This document shows, piece after piece, positions 23,283 to 31,984 of a stretch of DNA of 41,590 nt. The stretch's first letter is position 1; the number at the start of each line of letters is the position of its first letter. Position numbers and translations under genes: made by a program. Source of the DNA: a virus. The notes below the pieces were generated by a model, which was not told the origin of the DNA, searched no databases, and saw only the letters and a list, made by a program, of their open reading frames with translations. Location: positions 1 through 41,590 of IMG/VR virus record IMGVR_UViG_3300020455_000030. One strand, written 5' to 3'.

Positions 23283-23954
23283 TTACAGATCGTCAATCCT
23301 TCGATTCTCGGAAAAATAAGAATCAAATGACCCGTTAGGATATCTAGCAGACAGTTTGGAAATGTTCTGAGCAATGACATCATCAAGAGATACATCAAGA
23401 GCGATACATGCTTGTGCAACATACCAAAGAATGTCACCAAGTTCAACACGGAGATGGTTGATGTTGGCAGCATCAAATGGTTTACCTTGGAATGAAATCT
23501 TTTTGACAATCTCAAGGAACTCTCCTGACTCTGCAGATAATCCTACAGCAGCAGTAAGAAGACGCTCAATCTTACAACCATCTGCTTGTAATTGTGCCAT
23601 GCGAGCAATAAAAGATCCACCTTTTTTAGAAGGATCACTAGTAACTGCATCAACAAACGACAAGTACTCAGTCCACTTAGGGTTATCAACTCTTTGTGTA
23701 CCTAGTGTGACTGCATCTGGGGTGATCTGTACTGCTGGAGGCTTGGGGGGTGTGGGGGCAGGATTATCGTTAGCCACGCTACCAAGTTGAGCACCAGTAG
23801 GATCCTGAGGATCATCCCTCCATCCCTCAGTCCCCGCGTCGCCTGGTTCTGCTTCCCAGAATTCCTTGTTGCGACGAGGTTTTGGTTTAAGTTGTGTTTG
23901 TGGTTTTTGCGGATCTGGTGTTGCATCGGCAATTGCACTTGAAAATGTTGGCAT
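23283..23954 (-). CDS. mazG: MazG-like nucleotide pyrophosphohydrolase with long N-terminal extension
   Basis: MazG enzymes hydrolyse nucleoside triphosphates or alarmone-like nucleotides; cyanophage MazG is thought to adjust host nucleotide pools. The catalytic helix motif is present as AESGEFLE (residues 141-148, E142, E145, E148) and ELGD (171-174, E171, D174), in a ~100-residue C-terminal domain. Residues 1-100 are a Pro/Gln/Asp-rich, apparently disordered extension that is not part of the family and has locally higher GC. No alternative Met lies between the extension and the domain except at residue 119. A terminator follows the gene. Confidence 0.88.
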   Translation of the reverse strand: MPTFSSAIADATPDPQKPQTQLKPKPRRNKEFWEAEPGDAGTEGWRDDPQDPTGAQLGSVANDNPAPTPPKPPAVQITPDAVTLGTQRVDNPKWTEYLSFVDAVTSDPSKKGGSFIARMAQLQADGCKIERLLTAAVGLSAESGEFLEIVKKISFQGKPFDAANINHLRVELGDILWYVAQACIALDVSLDDVIAQNISKLSARYPNGSFDSYFSENRRIDDL

Positions 23955-23958
23955 GATT

Positions 23959-24807
23959 CTAAATTGACTTTGTATTTTCTGGATGAAAGTTCAGCACTTT
24001 ATTTAGATGTAAAAACTCCCACGAATAGCATACGGTCTCTAGGTTTTTATCCTCAAAGTCTAGATCAGATAATTTTAGATCTAAAAATCCAGCGAGTGTA
24101 ACTCTCTGAGTATTAGTAAACCATTCAAGTTCTATGTATGGGTTGTGAAAGAAGTGTGCTGGATAAGCTGCATAACTATTATAGCACATAGTATGGATAG
24201 ATTCAAGTTTCCAAGGACCGTAATCTTTTATTTGAAACCATGAACTATCTGGAGTACACTGTTCTCTCATCTCTTGTATAAATGTTTGTTCTGTAGACTG
24301 ATCATTCCAACTAAAATCTAATCTGGTTTTCTTACCATTAAAAGACCAGAATCCAGTTTTTACATTGGGAGACTTAGTTAAATTAATATTGTATGCAATC
24401 ATACAGGTGTCATCATAATCTTCTGACATGGTATCTGTATGTGGAAATGCAGATTCCGCATGTACAAGTTTCATATCTGATGAGAAACAATTGCCATTAG
24501 TAGATCTAATATTAATTGATTTTAATCCCAATAAAGATGCGATTGGTTTAGCAAGAGGTAGTCCAAAGAAGTCACCTATCTCTGGATGAACATAGTATGA
24601 CATGCCTGGTCTAATAATATTTTCCATATCATTACACCCATTAGTCCACCAATGACCTTCATCTAAAAATTGACGAACTAAATCAGGATATTTAAAGTAG
24701 TCTTGAGCAACAAGAACAGGTATATCTCTATTCAAATACTGATACTCAAACTTTAAATTGTTTAGTTCAGATATTTTTTGCCATCTTTCGTTGGTAGATT
24801 GTATCAT
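23959..24807 (-). CDS. 2OG-Fe(II) oxygenase-like protein, 282 aa
   Basis: Iron-site candidates H123-x-D125 (FPHTDTM), a distal histidine at 218 or 221 (YPAHFFHNPY) and R235 (TQRVTLAGF). The layout, with conserved aromatic strands and no close prolyl-hydroxylase N-terminus, is nearer to the DUF6445-like group, like the 222-residue protein at 4161-4829. Substrate unknown. ATG 24807 overlaps the gp41 stop (ATGA), so it is translated with the helicase. Confidence 0.74.
   Translation of the reverse strand: MIQSTNERWQKISELNNLKFEYQYLNRDIPVLVAQDYFKYPDLVRQFLDEGHWWTNGCNDMENIIRPGMSYYVHPEIGDFFGLPLAKPIASLLGLKSINIRSTNGNCFSSDMKLVHAESAFPHTDTMSEDYDDTCMIAYNINLTKSPNVKTGFWSFNGKKTRLDFSWNDQSTEQTFIQEMREQCTPDSSWFQIKDYGPWKLESIHTMCYNSYAAYPAHFFHNPYIELEWFTNTQRVTLAGFLDLKLSDLDFEDKNLETVCYSWEFLHLNKVLNFHPENTKSI
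24000..24006 (-). promoter_or_regulatory. Late-type promoter motif CTAAATA
   Basis: Minus-strand CTAAATA within the 3' end of the upstream oxygenase gene, 46 bp before the mazG ATG at 23954. Late expression of mazG would be unexpected, so this is tentative. Confidence 0.4.
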
Positions 24808-26189
24808 GCGAAATTAATCTTTGCAAATTTGTTTTTCATATCTTGGAATTTTTGTTTAGGATCACTATCCTCAAACTGTCCACTATCAATCAATTCACCA
24901 CCATCATCCTGATTACAATCGTACAATCTCATCTTTGCTCTGTCAATACCTACAACAAATCTCTTATTAATGGTGGGATCATTGTATCTATTCTTCAATT
25001 GCTTGACCATAATTTGATTCATACCTTCCAATTCTTCTGTACTAATAAGTGCAAACATCAAATCAGCAGTAGCAGGTAGACCAAAAGACTCACTAGTATC
25101 GGTAATGTCTACATCACTATTACCATAACCACTACGAGTAGTCTGTGTAGCAGACACTATAGGTAAATCAAATTCTACTGCTAGTCCACGAAGTTCTTCT
25201 GCAATACTCTTAACTAAAGTGTAAGAGTTAGCATTAGATCCTGCACGAATACGAGATGATGCACATATATTAAGATAATCTATGAATATAATGTCTGGTT
25301 TAAATGATTTTTTCAGTGTTAATTCATTAAGCAACGCTCTAAAGTGACCAGAATGTGCAGATGCAGTAGGATATTCTTTAATAATTAAAGTGCCCTGTGT
25401 TTTCTTTGCCAAATTAGTTACCTTATTCTCAAATAAAACACGAGGTAACTCAGAAATATCTTTGATATTTACATCTAATAAGTTAGCATCAATTCTCTCA
25501 GCAATTCTTTCCTCTGCCATCTCAAGCGTGATGTATAAAACATTTTTACCTTGCAACAAAGTTGCTGCTGCCATATGACACATGAATAGAGATTTACCAA
25601 CACCAGTTCCAGCAAGAGCAACATTAAGAGTCTTGCTAGGTATGCCACCTTTGGTAATACGATTAAAGAAATCTAGATCAAATGGTATTTTTTCTTCTGT
25701 TTTATGATATGATTCCCATCTTTGTTCAAAATCTTCTAAGTAATCATGCCCAACATGCCTATCAAAAGATACTCCTAATGCCTCAGATAAAATATGTGGG
25801 ATAGCATCTCTACCTTTCTTCTCATCTTTGCCGTCAGCAATCTGAATAGACTCCATCAATGCAAGATAGATTGCACGATTGCGACACCACTTTTCTGTAG
25901 CGTCGGACAACCAATCATTATTAACTTCCTTCGGTTCTAGCGTAGGAATAATATCATTGATCTCTTTAAACTGTGATTCTGTTAAGTCATCTCTATCTTG
26001 AATCTCAAGATCAAGAATATCTAATGTAATTCTCTTATTATATTCTGCAATAAAATCAATGATTACTTTGCAAATTATTTGTTCAGAACTATCATCAAAA
26101 TAATCTAGATTAATAAAGGGAATAACTTTTCTAGCATACTCATCATTATGAATAAGGTTAGATAGAATAGTCCGTTCAAGTTTTTCCAT
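24804..26189 (-). CDS. 41: Replicative DNA helicase, T4 gp41 (DnaB-like)
   Basis: Hexameric 5'-3' helicase that unwinds ahead of the polymerase and recruits primase gp61. Residues 1-150 are the N-terminal domain; the RecA-like motor follows with Walker A at 193-200 (AGTGVGKS), Walker B in PDIIFIDYLNI, and SATQTTR as motif H3. 461 residues, close to T4 gp41. Overlaps its neighbours on both sides (4 and 14 bp). Confidence 0.95.
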   Translation of the reverse strand: MEKLERTILSNLIHNDEYARKVIPFINLDYFDDSSEQIICKVIIDFIAEYNKRITLDILDLEIQDRDDLTESQFKEINDIIPTLEPKEVNNDWLSDATEKWCRNRAIYLALMESIQIADGKDEKKGRDAIPHILSEALGVSFDRHVGHDYLEDFEQRWESYHKTEEKIPFDLDFFNRITKGGIPSKTLNVALAGTGVGKSLFMCHMAAATLLQGKNVLYITLEMAEERIAERIDANLLDVNIKDISELPRVLFENKVTNLAKKTQGTLIIKEYPTASAHSGHFRALLNELTLKKSFKPDIIFIDYLNICASSRIRAGSNANSYTLVKSIAEELRGLAVEFDLPIVSATQTTRSGYGNSDVDITDTSESFGLPATADLMFALISTEELEGMNQIMVKQLKNRYNDPTINKRFVVGIDRAKMRLYDCNQDDGGELIDSGQFEDSDPKQKFQDMKNKFAKINFA

Positions 26190-26847
26190 AGTTGCAAACG
26201 AAAGATATGCTCAACCTCTTTTTACTATCAGTAAAAGGGGTAACTGCATGAATAATATAGGATGGAAATAGTATTAGTAAACCAGATACAGGGTATGTAT
26301 AGTATGTGTCAAAGGTATAAGGACTAGGTTTTGAAGGATCCTTAATTAGGTTACTCTTTAATCCGTATGATGGATCATAGAATACCAAACTTCCACCTTC
26401 TTTACCATCCCATGTGCCTGGTTTAAGACATGCTCGACTATCATAGTTGAAATAACTATGACCATTGTCTTCAATTTTTTCTACTGGATAGTATACACCA
26501 GTTAAAGCACCATTGCCATGAGCATGTGCTAAGTTTGAATTACCAGACTCATTTACATTTGCCCATAGTCTTCTACAAATAAGACCATCAACAAACCCAT
26601 GTAGTCGGCAATATATATTTGCTTGTTCTTCAATTATACCACGAAGATCTTCAAAACTAGAATAAAATGATTCTAGTTTTGCTTTACTATGCCATCCTCC
26701 CATGTTACTACGAGTTTGACCAACAGGATCACGAAGATTTTCTTCAAGAATATCCTTGGTTAATTGCGTATTTAAGTTGTGTTTAGTATCTCCTACATTA
26801 TATAAGGAGATAGGTATAGGAAATAAAGGAAGACTACGCTGATCCAT
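26176..26847 (-). CDS. 2OG-Fe(II) oxygenase (HxH subtype), 223 aa
   Basis: Matches the PF13759-like group: H108-x-H110 (LAHAHGNGALTGVYYP), H200 (PSYIIHAVTPF) and R211 (KRLSISF), with the N-terminal strand PLFPIPISLYNV. It overlaps uvsX and gp41 by 14 bp each, so it is firmly embedded in the replication operon. Function unknown; its co-translation with recombination and helicase proteins hints at a nucleic-acid-linked or replication-time role, but that is speculation. Confidence 0.87.
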   Translation of the reverse strand: MDQRSLPLFPIPISLYNVGDTKHNLNTQLTKDILEENLRDPVGQTRSNMGGWHSKAKLESFYSSFEDLRGIIEEQANIYCRLHGFVDGLICRRLWANVNESGNSNLAHAHGNGALTGVYYPVEKIEDNGHSYFNYDSRACLKPGTWDGKEGGSLVFYDPSYGLKSNLIKDPSKPSPYTFDTYYTYPVSGLLILFPSYIIHAVTPFTDSKKRLSISFVCNYGKT

Positions 26848-27841
26848 ATCTGAATTCTTTCTGTGCAGTCTCGTCTAAAGCTTGCAACACTTCAGTAGTA
26901 AAATACTTCTCAGGGTTCTTATAAATTTCTTTTGCGTATACTTTCTTGCCACCAATCTCGTAGCGACCAGCAACATTTTTCCAAAGACCACCGATCTCTC
27001 CTAGATCAAGAAGACCATAATACTTATCAAGTCCTCTCTCATCATAATAGAGTCTGATAGTAGCATCTTTATTTTCCTTACTTAGACGCGACTTAGTAGT
27101 CTTTGCCGTGATAAGGTTTCCAACGACATCGGTGCCGTCTTTCTCTTTCTTTTTCGAGAGGTATATGATCGAGGATGCAGCATACTTGAGTCCGCTGCCA
27201 CCTCCCATATCTTTTGTAGGGACATAACTGCCGATGACATTATAGACATGATTGGTTACTATCATAGGGATGTTAGCCTGTCCAAGCTTTAATGTCAACA
27301 TCCTAAACGCACCTTTGACCAATTGTGATTTTGTCATATCACGGACTTGTTTGTCATTCAGTGCGTCAGTAATCTCCTTTTCAGTGGACAGCATTCCAAG
27401 AGAGTCTAGCACAAACATACAAGGTTTGCGATCTTCTGTCTTGGCCTTAAGATATATATCTACCGCTTTAAGTGCGGTCGTTCTAAACTGCTCAATTGTT
27501 ACAACATTAATTACAACAACTCGTTCAGTATCAATGTCTCTGTCATCTAAGAGAGACTTAGTAATTGCACTTTCCGTATCAAAATAGAGACAGTAAGCAT
27601 CGGGATCAGAGTCAAGAAAACTCTTAACCACGGCGAGAGAGAAGAAAGTTTTTCCAGTGCTAGTTTCGCCAGCAATAGCAGTAATCTTGTTCCCAGATAC
27701 ACCACCAAATATGCTACCTGATACAAGTCCGTTAAAAAGGTACGAACCTGTGTCCACATATGTTTCAGAGTCGTCAATATCTGATGCGAGTTTGGTGTAT
27801 TCACCACCAACCTCCTTGACAATTTCTTTTAATAAATCCAT
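26834..27841 (-). CDS. uvsX: UvsX RecA-like recombinase
   Basis: Forms filaments on single-stranded DNA and catalyses strand exchange for recombination-dependent replication. Walker A GETSTGKT at 58-65, Walker B MFVLDSLGM near 140, and the L1/L2 region around KDMGGGSGLKYAASS. 335 residues is shorter than T4 UvsX (391) but usual for cyanophages. Preceded by a membrane-protein gene and followed by the 2OG oxygenase with 14-bp overlap. Confidence 0.95.
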   Translation of the reverse strand: MDLLKEIVKEVGGEYTKLASDIDDSETYVDTGSYLFNGLVSGSIFGGVSGNKITAIAGETSTGKTFFSLAVVKSFLDSDPDAYCLYFDTESAITKSLLDDRDIDTERVVVINVVTIEQFRTTALKAVDIYLKAKTEDRKPCMFVLDSLGMLSTEKEITDALNDKQVRDMTKSQLVKGAFRMLTLKLGQANIPMIVTNHVYNVIGSYVPTKDMGGGSGLKYAASSIIYLSKKKEKDGTDVVGNLITAKTTKSRLSKENKDATIRLYYDERGLDKYYGLLDLGEIGGLWKNVAGRYEIGGKKVYAKEIYKNPEKYFTTEVLQALDETAQKEFRYGSA

Positions 27842-27843
27842 AA

Positions 27844-28134
27844 TTAATCATGTCTTGTTTTACGGGAGTGCCCATGAGCAATACCCATTTCATGCATTTT
27901 AGCATGCTCTGCAATCTCGTCTTTGAGATCTTTGCCACCTGCACCAAAGGTCATGTAGAGACCATATACCATCAGTGCTAACACAAACAGACCCATAAAA
28001 ACTGCAAACGCAGCACCACCTTGCAAATGAGCATGTGGAATTACATATCCTTTACAGGTTTCTGGATCAAATTTCTGCCATGTGCCAGGCAAATGATAGA
28101 CTGGTGGGCAGGATGCTAGTAAAAAATTAACCAT
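27844..28134 (-). CDS. Small membrane protein, 96 aa
   Basis: One clear transmembrane helix (residues ~42-64, AAFAVFMGLFVLALMVYGLY) after a Cys/Pro-containing N-terminus (LLASCPPVYHLPGTW). A His-rich charged tail follows (EHAKMHEMGIAHGHSRKTRHD). The N-terminus could be a lipoprotein-like signal, but the lipobox is not convincing. ATG 28134 is listed. An in-frame TTG at 28140 has GGAGG nine bases upstream and could be the true start. Unknown function. Confidence 0.78.
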   Translation of the reverse strand: MVNFLLASCPPVYHLPGTWQKFDPETCKGYVIPHAHLQGGAAFAVFMGLFVLALMVYGLYMTFGAGGKDLKDEIAEHAKMHEMGIAHGHSRKTRHD

Positions 28135-28189
28135 AATCAATTATCGTTGCCTCCATTCTACCACATCTTTGATGTATTGCAAGTTCATG

Positions 28190-28882
28190 TTATTCTAGTT
28201 CTGGTTTAATATTTATCTGTACTGTTTTAGATTCCTCTTCCTCCTCCTGTGTTTGATATGCCCACTCATCTGTATGTCCTACAGACCACCACTTAGGTAG
28301 TGTCTCTACAGCATAGTTCTGTGTACAAACTTTAAAGTCAGGAGTCTTTAGATTATCATTATCCACTAAACTATTGTCAAAGAACTGACATCTATTGTTT
28401 GGTTGTGCAGCAAACTGTCCATTGTCTAATGCGATAATATTAAATGTCTTATGCTCTGGATCATGCTCTGAAAAATTTACATCTAGCACAGAGAAATCAG
28501 GATGTGCAGTGTCAATAGTAAACTCATACTCGCCAGGATGCATCTTTTTATCCTTACCAAAGAAAGAACATCTGCCCAGTATAGGTTTCTCTACAACTGT
28601 AATATTATAATCAAAACAATCCCATAGTTCTAATACATCTAATGGCAATTGATTATCCCAATCGATATCAGGTTTCCATACAAATGCACTGAGAGGTAGT
28701 TTATCAAACAATGCACCGTAATCAGTTAGCAATGTTTCAAAATACAATGCCTTTGCTTGTATACTCCTTACAGAAATCCATATACCAGGTGTAAGTTCTC
28801 CATGACCTTTTTCTAGATCATAAAGATATTCTTTCTTAACCCATACTTTTCTGGGAGGTAGAGGGTGAACTAAGTATGCCAT
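28190..28882 (-). CDS. Conserved-type cyanophage protein next to DNA polymerase, 230 aa
   Basis: No function recognised. Soluble, Asp/Trp/Phe-rich, beginning MAYLVHPLPPRKVWVKKEYL, with ALYFETLLTDYGALFDKLP, RCSFFGKDKKMHPGEYEF and ALDNGQFAAQPNNRC. An acidic tail (EEEEES) follows near the C-terminus. It follows gp43 by three bases, so it is probably replication-time expressed. I recall similar proteins in cyanophages but know no role. Confidence 0.82.
   Translation of the reverse strand: MAYLVHPLPPRKVWVKKEYLYDLEKGHGELTPGIWISVRSIQAKALYFETLLTDYGALFDKLPLSAFVWKPDIDWDNQLPLDVLELWDCFDYNITVVEKPILGRCSFFGKDKKMHPGEYEFTIDTAHPDFSVLDVNFSEHDPEHKTFNIIALDNGQFAAQPNNRCQFFDNSLVDNDNLKTPDFKVCTQNYAVETLPKWWSVGHTDEWAYQTQEEEEESKTVQINIKPELE
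28352..28380 (-). promoter_or_regulatory. Possible sigma70-type promoter inside a gene
   Basis: Minus-strand TTGACA (28375-28380), 17 bp, GATAAT (28352-28357). It would start transcription about 210 nt upstream of the membrane protein-uvsX unit. Its position inside a coding region makes it uncertain. A GATAAATA late-like motif also lies at 28210-28217. Confidence 0.35.
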
Positions 28883-28885
28883 AGA

Positions 28886-31375
28886 TTATTGAAAAAATGA
28901 TTCGAGTGTTGCAACCTTTTCTGCTTTCCACCCAATACTATCTAGGATGGTGCGAAGAGGTTCTAAAAATGCTTTATCAAACTGTAGATCATAGTCAACG
29001 AACCTATTAATATTAAGTTCTTTGGGGAAGTCTTGAATGAATGAGATAACATTCTCATGAAGATTGTTTGGTTTCTTCAGGTAGCAAAACTTGATCTTCT
29101 CTCCATTACCAATCAAAGAATATTTGTTGTCTAGTTTATTTTCTTTGATGTGATGATTGAATAGTAGAGCACCACGAACATGAATGGGAGTTCCTTTAGT
29201 ATAGATGTGTGAATATGATTTGTATTTTTGAACATCACTTACTGATCGTGGGAAAGATATTTCTTCTGGAGGAAGTTGTTTAAATTTCTTACGACTAGAA
29301 TCGATGAAATCAATAACCTCATCTTCTGTGCCATTCATCATAAGTTTCAAGGCATCCTTGATCATGGTGCGACAAGGTGCAGGAGTTGATGACTTGACTG
29401 CTTCAATACCCATCATCTTAAGTTTAGGTTCTTCATAGCGAACACCTTCACTGTCCCACACATTCAGGATGTATCTTTTCTTTGCTGTCCAGATACCACG
29501 ATCAGCAATGTTCTCGCGTTTCATGAACATCTTCTGATCATATGCAGACACATAGTCTGCTAGTTCTTTGTAGCACTTGTTGATGAACGGTTCCAGTTTC
29601 TCATCACAGATTTTATCAAGAAACGAGACAATCTTTTCATTAGATTTTTCTTTATCCCCAAAGATAAGATCCACCAAAGGACCAAGATTAAGATAAATGG
29701 AATCAGTATCACTGGCGATGACATAATCAACCTCTTGTGTTTTGAGAATTTTGTTTAAGTAACTATTCATTTTATTTTCGATCCATCTAATAGATACTTG
29801 CCCTGAGAGTGTAATTGCCTCAGCGTTGGCGAGTTTATAGTACCTAAAGTACTGATTACCGATAGCACCATAAGCAGAATTAAGAGATATCTTTTTCGCC
29901 ATCTGAATATTGTTACAACGGGCGATCTCTTTACTGAGTTTTTCTGAGGGTTTCTTTTCATAGTCCTGTTTAGCAGAGAGCATTCTTTTCTTGAAGATCA
30001 CACGCTCGTTGTACATCTTCTCCATGAGTTCAGGGAGAAAACCACGAACATCTTTTCTATACTGTGCTCCATTAGCACACACTGCAAATTCTCCATCAAT
30101 AGCAATCTCTTGCTTTAAAATCCTTTCAACGCTCGCACTGGGATGTCTGCTCTCCCTGAGTGTTTCGGGGGAGATATTGTACTGCATAATAAGATGAGGA
30201 TACAGACTGTTGAGGTCAAAACTGACAACCCAATCATAGAGTCCCGCAATCGGTTCTTTAACATAAGCACCTGCATACTTTTCGTCTTTGTCGGATTTTA
30301 CCTTCGGAGGAATAACAATGTTTCTCTTCTTTAGGTAGTTATAAATTATGTTGTCCCACATGCGGACTTGATAGAACACATCAGAGTAATTGACCTTGGC
30401 ATCATATGCCATGGTTAATGCCAACTGGATAAGTCCCATCTTGTCCTCAAGACGGTCAACAAGTTCCACATCAATTATATTATATTCTACGAACTTTTGC
30501 CAATCATTAGTGTAAAATGCTTTGAAGGTATCATGTTCAGACCAATCCAACTTCTTCTGCCCCAGTTCTACCTGTGCGATATAATCCAATCGGTATGACT
30601 CTCGATTTGTATAAGTAAATTTCTTATAGAGATCGAGATAATCTAATTGTGTGATACCACCAATATCATAAGTTTGATGTTTACGACCTTTGATATAAAT
30701 CTCACGAGGAGATACCAAACCCCATGGCGACATCCTGCGAGTTAGTTTCTCACCAAGAATCCTATCCATTCTTTTAGTAAGATATGGAATATCAAACAGT
30801 TGAATGTTCCAACCAGTCACAATGTCTGGAGTATTGTCCATCCACCATTGAATAAAATCACTGAGCATATCATGCTCATTGTTGAATTGGCGATAGACAA
30901 CATTATCCTTCTTAACTTTGAATGAACCAATACCCCATGTGATAATATCTTTTGTATTGTAATCCTGCATAGAGATGAGCAACATCTCTTGATCAGCAGA
31001 TTCTACATCGGGGAATCCATTTTCTGATTTGGTTTCAATATCGATTGTATATAAACGAATTTTTGATATGTCAAACTTAATCTCACTCTCAGGATAACTA
31101 TCAGCAATATACTGATAGATAAATCTATCCTGACCATAGATGGGAAAGTCTTCTACGAACTCATATTTTTTGATGAAGTCTCTTGTCTCCCTGACAGTGC
31201 CAGGTTTGATCTTCTCAACATAATCACCCTCTAGGGTTTGATACTTTGTTCTCTTTTTTGCGGGTACAAATAAAGTAGGAGAGTATTTCTCACGGAACTG
31301 GAAATACTCTCCTTTGTCATAACCACGAACGAGGAAGTGATCCCCGATCATTACCACATTTGTATAGAACTTCAT
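28886..31375 (-). CDS. 43: DNA polymerase, family B, T4 gp43
   Basis: Replicative polymerase with proofreading. Exonuclease motifs: DIE at D112/E114, D195 in WNIQLFDIPYL and D302 in NIIDVELV. Polymerase motif A D387 (SFDLNSLYPHLI), motif B KISLNSAYG near 495-503, and motif C D556/D558 (SDTDS). 829 residues, a little shorter than T4 gp43 and intact. It overlaps the preceding small protein by 4 bp. The C-terminal tail should bind the gp45 clamp. Confidence 0.98.
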   Translation of the reverse strand: MKFYTNVVMIGDHFLVRGYDKGEYFQFREKYSPTLFVPAKKRTKYQTLEGDYVEKIKPGTVRETRDFIKKYEFVEDFPIYGQDRFIYQYIADSYPESEIKFDISKIRLYTIDIETKSENGFPDVESADQEMLLISMQDYNTKDIITWGIGSFKVKKDNVVYRQFNNEHDMLSDFIQWWMDNTPDIVTGWNIQLFDIPYLTKRMDRILGEKLTRRMSPWGLVSPREIYIKGRKHQTYDIGGITQLDYLDLYKKFTYTNRESYRLDYIAQVELGQKKLDWSEHDTFKAFYTNDWQKFVEYNIIDVELVDRLEDKMGLIQLALTMAYDAKVNYSDVFYQVRMWDNIIYNYLKKRNIVIPPKVKSDKDEKYAGAYVKEPIAGLYDWVVSFDLNSLYPHLIMQYNISPETLRESRHPSASVERILKQEIAIDGEFAVCANGAQYRKDVRGFLPELMEKMYNERVIFKKRMLSAKQDYEKKPSEKLSKEIARCNNIQMAKKISLNSAYGAIGNQYFRYYKLANAEAITLSGQVSIRWIENKMNSYLNKILKTQEVDYVIASDTDSIYLNLGPLVDLIFGDKEKSNEKIVSFLDKICDEKLEPFINKCYKELADYVSAYDQKMFMKRENIADRGIWTAKKRYILNVWDSEGVRYEEPKLKMMGIEAVKSSTPAPCRTMIKDALKLMMNGTEDEVIDFIDSSRKKFKQLPPEEISFPRSVSDVQKYKSYSHIYTKGTPIHVRGALLFNHHIKENKLDNKYSLIGNGEKIKFCYLKKPNNLHENVISFIQDFPKELNINRFVDYDLQFDKAFLEPLRTILDSIGWKAEKVATLESFFQ

Positions 31376-31644
31376 TCAATAACCTTCAAATACTCCGACA
31401 GTAGTTCTGATTCTGGATCAACAATAGTTAGTATAGCATCTGATGAGATTTTACACTTGTTTTGTGTTGTTACTCCCTTACCTGGCCATCTTTGCAATCT
31501 ATCTTTCCAATCTTCTTTGCCTACAGTAAACTCAACTGGATCAGTTAACTCACAATCTGGTTCGCCAATATCTGCAGCAACCTCTCTGATCTTAGTGATC
31601 AAAACTTTAAAGTCGCCTTTCATTATAAGAACTTTAACTGACAT
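31372..31644 (-). CDS. Small protein, 90 aa (paralogue pair, member 2)
   Basis: Function unrecognised. It shares a layout with its upstream neighbour: start MSVK, a short beta-rich N-terminus with an I..IREV core, a central P-E strand, and an end reading ILTIVDPESELLSEYL. Small beta-barrel (Sm-like) proteins have this size and pattern, but this is only a suggestion. ATG 31644 shares one base with the previous stop (TAATG). Coupled to gp43. Confidence 0.74.
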   Translation of the reverse strand: MSVKVLIMKGDFKVLITKIREVAADIGEPDCELTDPVEFTVGKEDWKDRLQRWPGKGVTTQNKCKISSDAILTIVDPESELLSEYLKVIE

Positions 31645-31955
31645 TACTCTCGCCTCCCATGGGTTAGGTTTTCATACATTTCTCTGAGTTCACCTACAGG
31701 TTCACATACAACAGAGACTGTAGAAGGATTCATGATATATGTATCGTCCTCTGAAATTTCCATCCAAGTTCTAAGACCAACCTTTTTAATTTCACCACCT
31801 GCAGAATTTTTTTCCTCTTGGAATTTAATATCTGTTGTGTAGATAATTTCAAATGGTTTAATTAAAAGATATGATCTAGCATCTCCATCAGTAACTTCTT
31901 TGATATCCGCTAGGATTTGCGTACCACTATTCAAAACAGCAATTTTAACAGACAT
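31644..31955 (-). CDS. Small protein, 103 aa (paralogue pair, member 1)
   Basis: Starts MSVKIAVLNSGTQILADIKEV, a hydrophobic/polar alternation suggesting a small beta barrel, and ends VSVVCEPVGELREMYENL. It aligns in outline with the next gene (VK, IKEV/IREV, P-x-E, V-P-EL-Y), so an old tandem duplication is likely. A CTAAATA motif lies 17 bp upstream, after the gene-free region. Function unknown; Sm/Hfq-like fold is a guess worth modelling. Confidence 0.74.
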   Translation of the reverse strand: MSVKIAVLNSGTQILADIKEVTDGDARSYLLIKPFEIIYTTDIKFQEEKNSAGGEIKKVGLRTWMEISEDDTYIMNPSTVSVVCEPVGELREMYENLTHGRRE

Positions 31956-31971
31956 GCTTATTTAAAAAAAA

Positions 31972-31978
31972 TATTTAG
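31972..31978 (-). promoter_or_regulatory. Late-type promoter motif CTAAATA
   Basis: Minus-strand CTAAATA at the downstream border of the gene-free region, 17 bp before ATG 31955, so initiation would give a very short leader. Confidence 0.5.
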
Positions 31979-31984
31979 GGTGGG

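Noticed and set aside
23374-23790. A 138-codon plus-strand ORF opposite mazG
   Set aside because: Antisense to the MazG domain and its extension; Cys/Ser/Arg-rich composition is typical of a shadow frame.
24178-24206. TTGAAT-17-TATAAT inside the 282-residue oxygenase gene
   Set aside because: About 225 nt from the next start, with a weaker -35; not enough to call a mazG promoter.
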